A DNA stretch of 15,648 nucleotides. It comes from Lentisphaerota bacterium (lineage in GTDB: Bacteria; Verrucomicrobiota; Lentisphaeria; Oligosphaerales; JAFGRS01). The stretch is from contig JAAYZO010000888.1 of NCBI GenBank assembly GCA_012514865.1, positions 1 to 15,648 of the forward strand, in the 5' to 3' direction. The position numbers were made by a program, and so were the translations under genes. This document shows, piece after piece, positions 15,604 to 15,648 of this stretch. Numbering within the stretch: the stretch's first letter is position 1; each line of letters starts with the position of its first letter. Under the pieces are notes generated by a model that had not been told where the DNA came from, searched no databases, and saw only the letters and a list, made by a program, of their open reading frames with translations.

Positions 15604-15648
15604 ATCGACGGGCGGGGCCCCGGCCCGGGGCGACGCGGGCGCCAACGC

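Overview
The window is GC-rich bacterial DNA. The repeats suggest a member of the Planctomycetota/Verrucomicrobiota (PVC) superphylum. The composite hairpin element near 6643-6728 and the 'CACCCCTTCAGGGTG'-type dispersed repeats resemble intergenic elements I associate with that group, but I cannot confirm this without a search. The gene content points to an anaerobic or fermentative, H2-metabolising lifestyle.

Left part (1-2254): a 60-bp tandem repeat lies at the edge, followed by two copies of a perfect 20-bp palindrome that bracket a short coding remnant (140-331, possibly the C-terminus of a DprA-like Rossmann protein). Then come a minus-strand ABC-F ATPase (385-1911) and a gene-free stretch holding copy 1 of a 142-bp dispersed repeat.

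Middle (2255-7021): a plus-strand AGE-family (N-acylglucosamine 2-epimerase-like) protein converges, across a 12-bp-stem hairpin, with a minus-strand lemA - M48 metalloprotease pair. A 638-bp gene-free stretch follows. It holds a composite hairpin element and copy 2 of the 142-bp repeat, in opposite orientation to copy 1.

Right part (7022-15648): a compact minus-strand hydrogenase locus, read from right to left: rex (NADH/NAD+-sensing repressor) - hydC - hydB - hydA (trimeric electron-bifurcating-type [FeFe]-hydrogenase) - a small thioredoxin-like [2Fe-2S] ferredoxin - hydS (putative sensory [FeFe]-hydrogenase with PAS domain) - a SpoIIE/PP2C-type serine phosphatase. Most junctions are 4-11 bp overlaps or gaps under 30 bp. 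The exception is a 127-bp GC-palindrome-rich gap after hydA. A promoter and two candidate Rex operators lie upstream of rex. The H-cluster maturases HydE, HydF and HydG are not in the window.

The genes fit a working model. HydABC couples NADH and reduced ferredoxin to H2 and is controlled transcriptionally by Rex. HydS, whose proton-relay residues are replaced, would sense H2 or redox state and pass a signal through its PAS/coiled-coil tail to the co-translated phosphatase. The catalytic trimer is a well-known type. The sensory arm (HydS, phosphatase with an unassigned C-terminal region, small ferredoxin) is the least understood and most interesting part.
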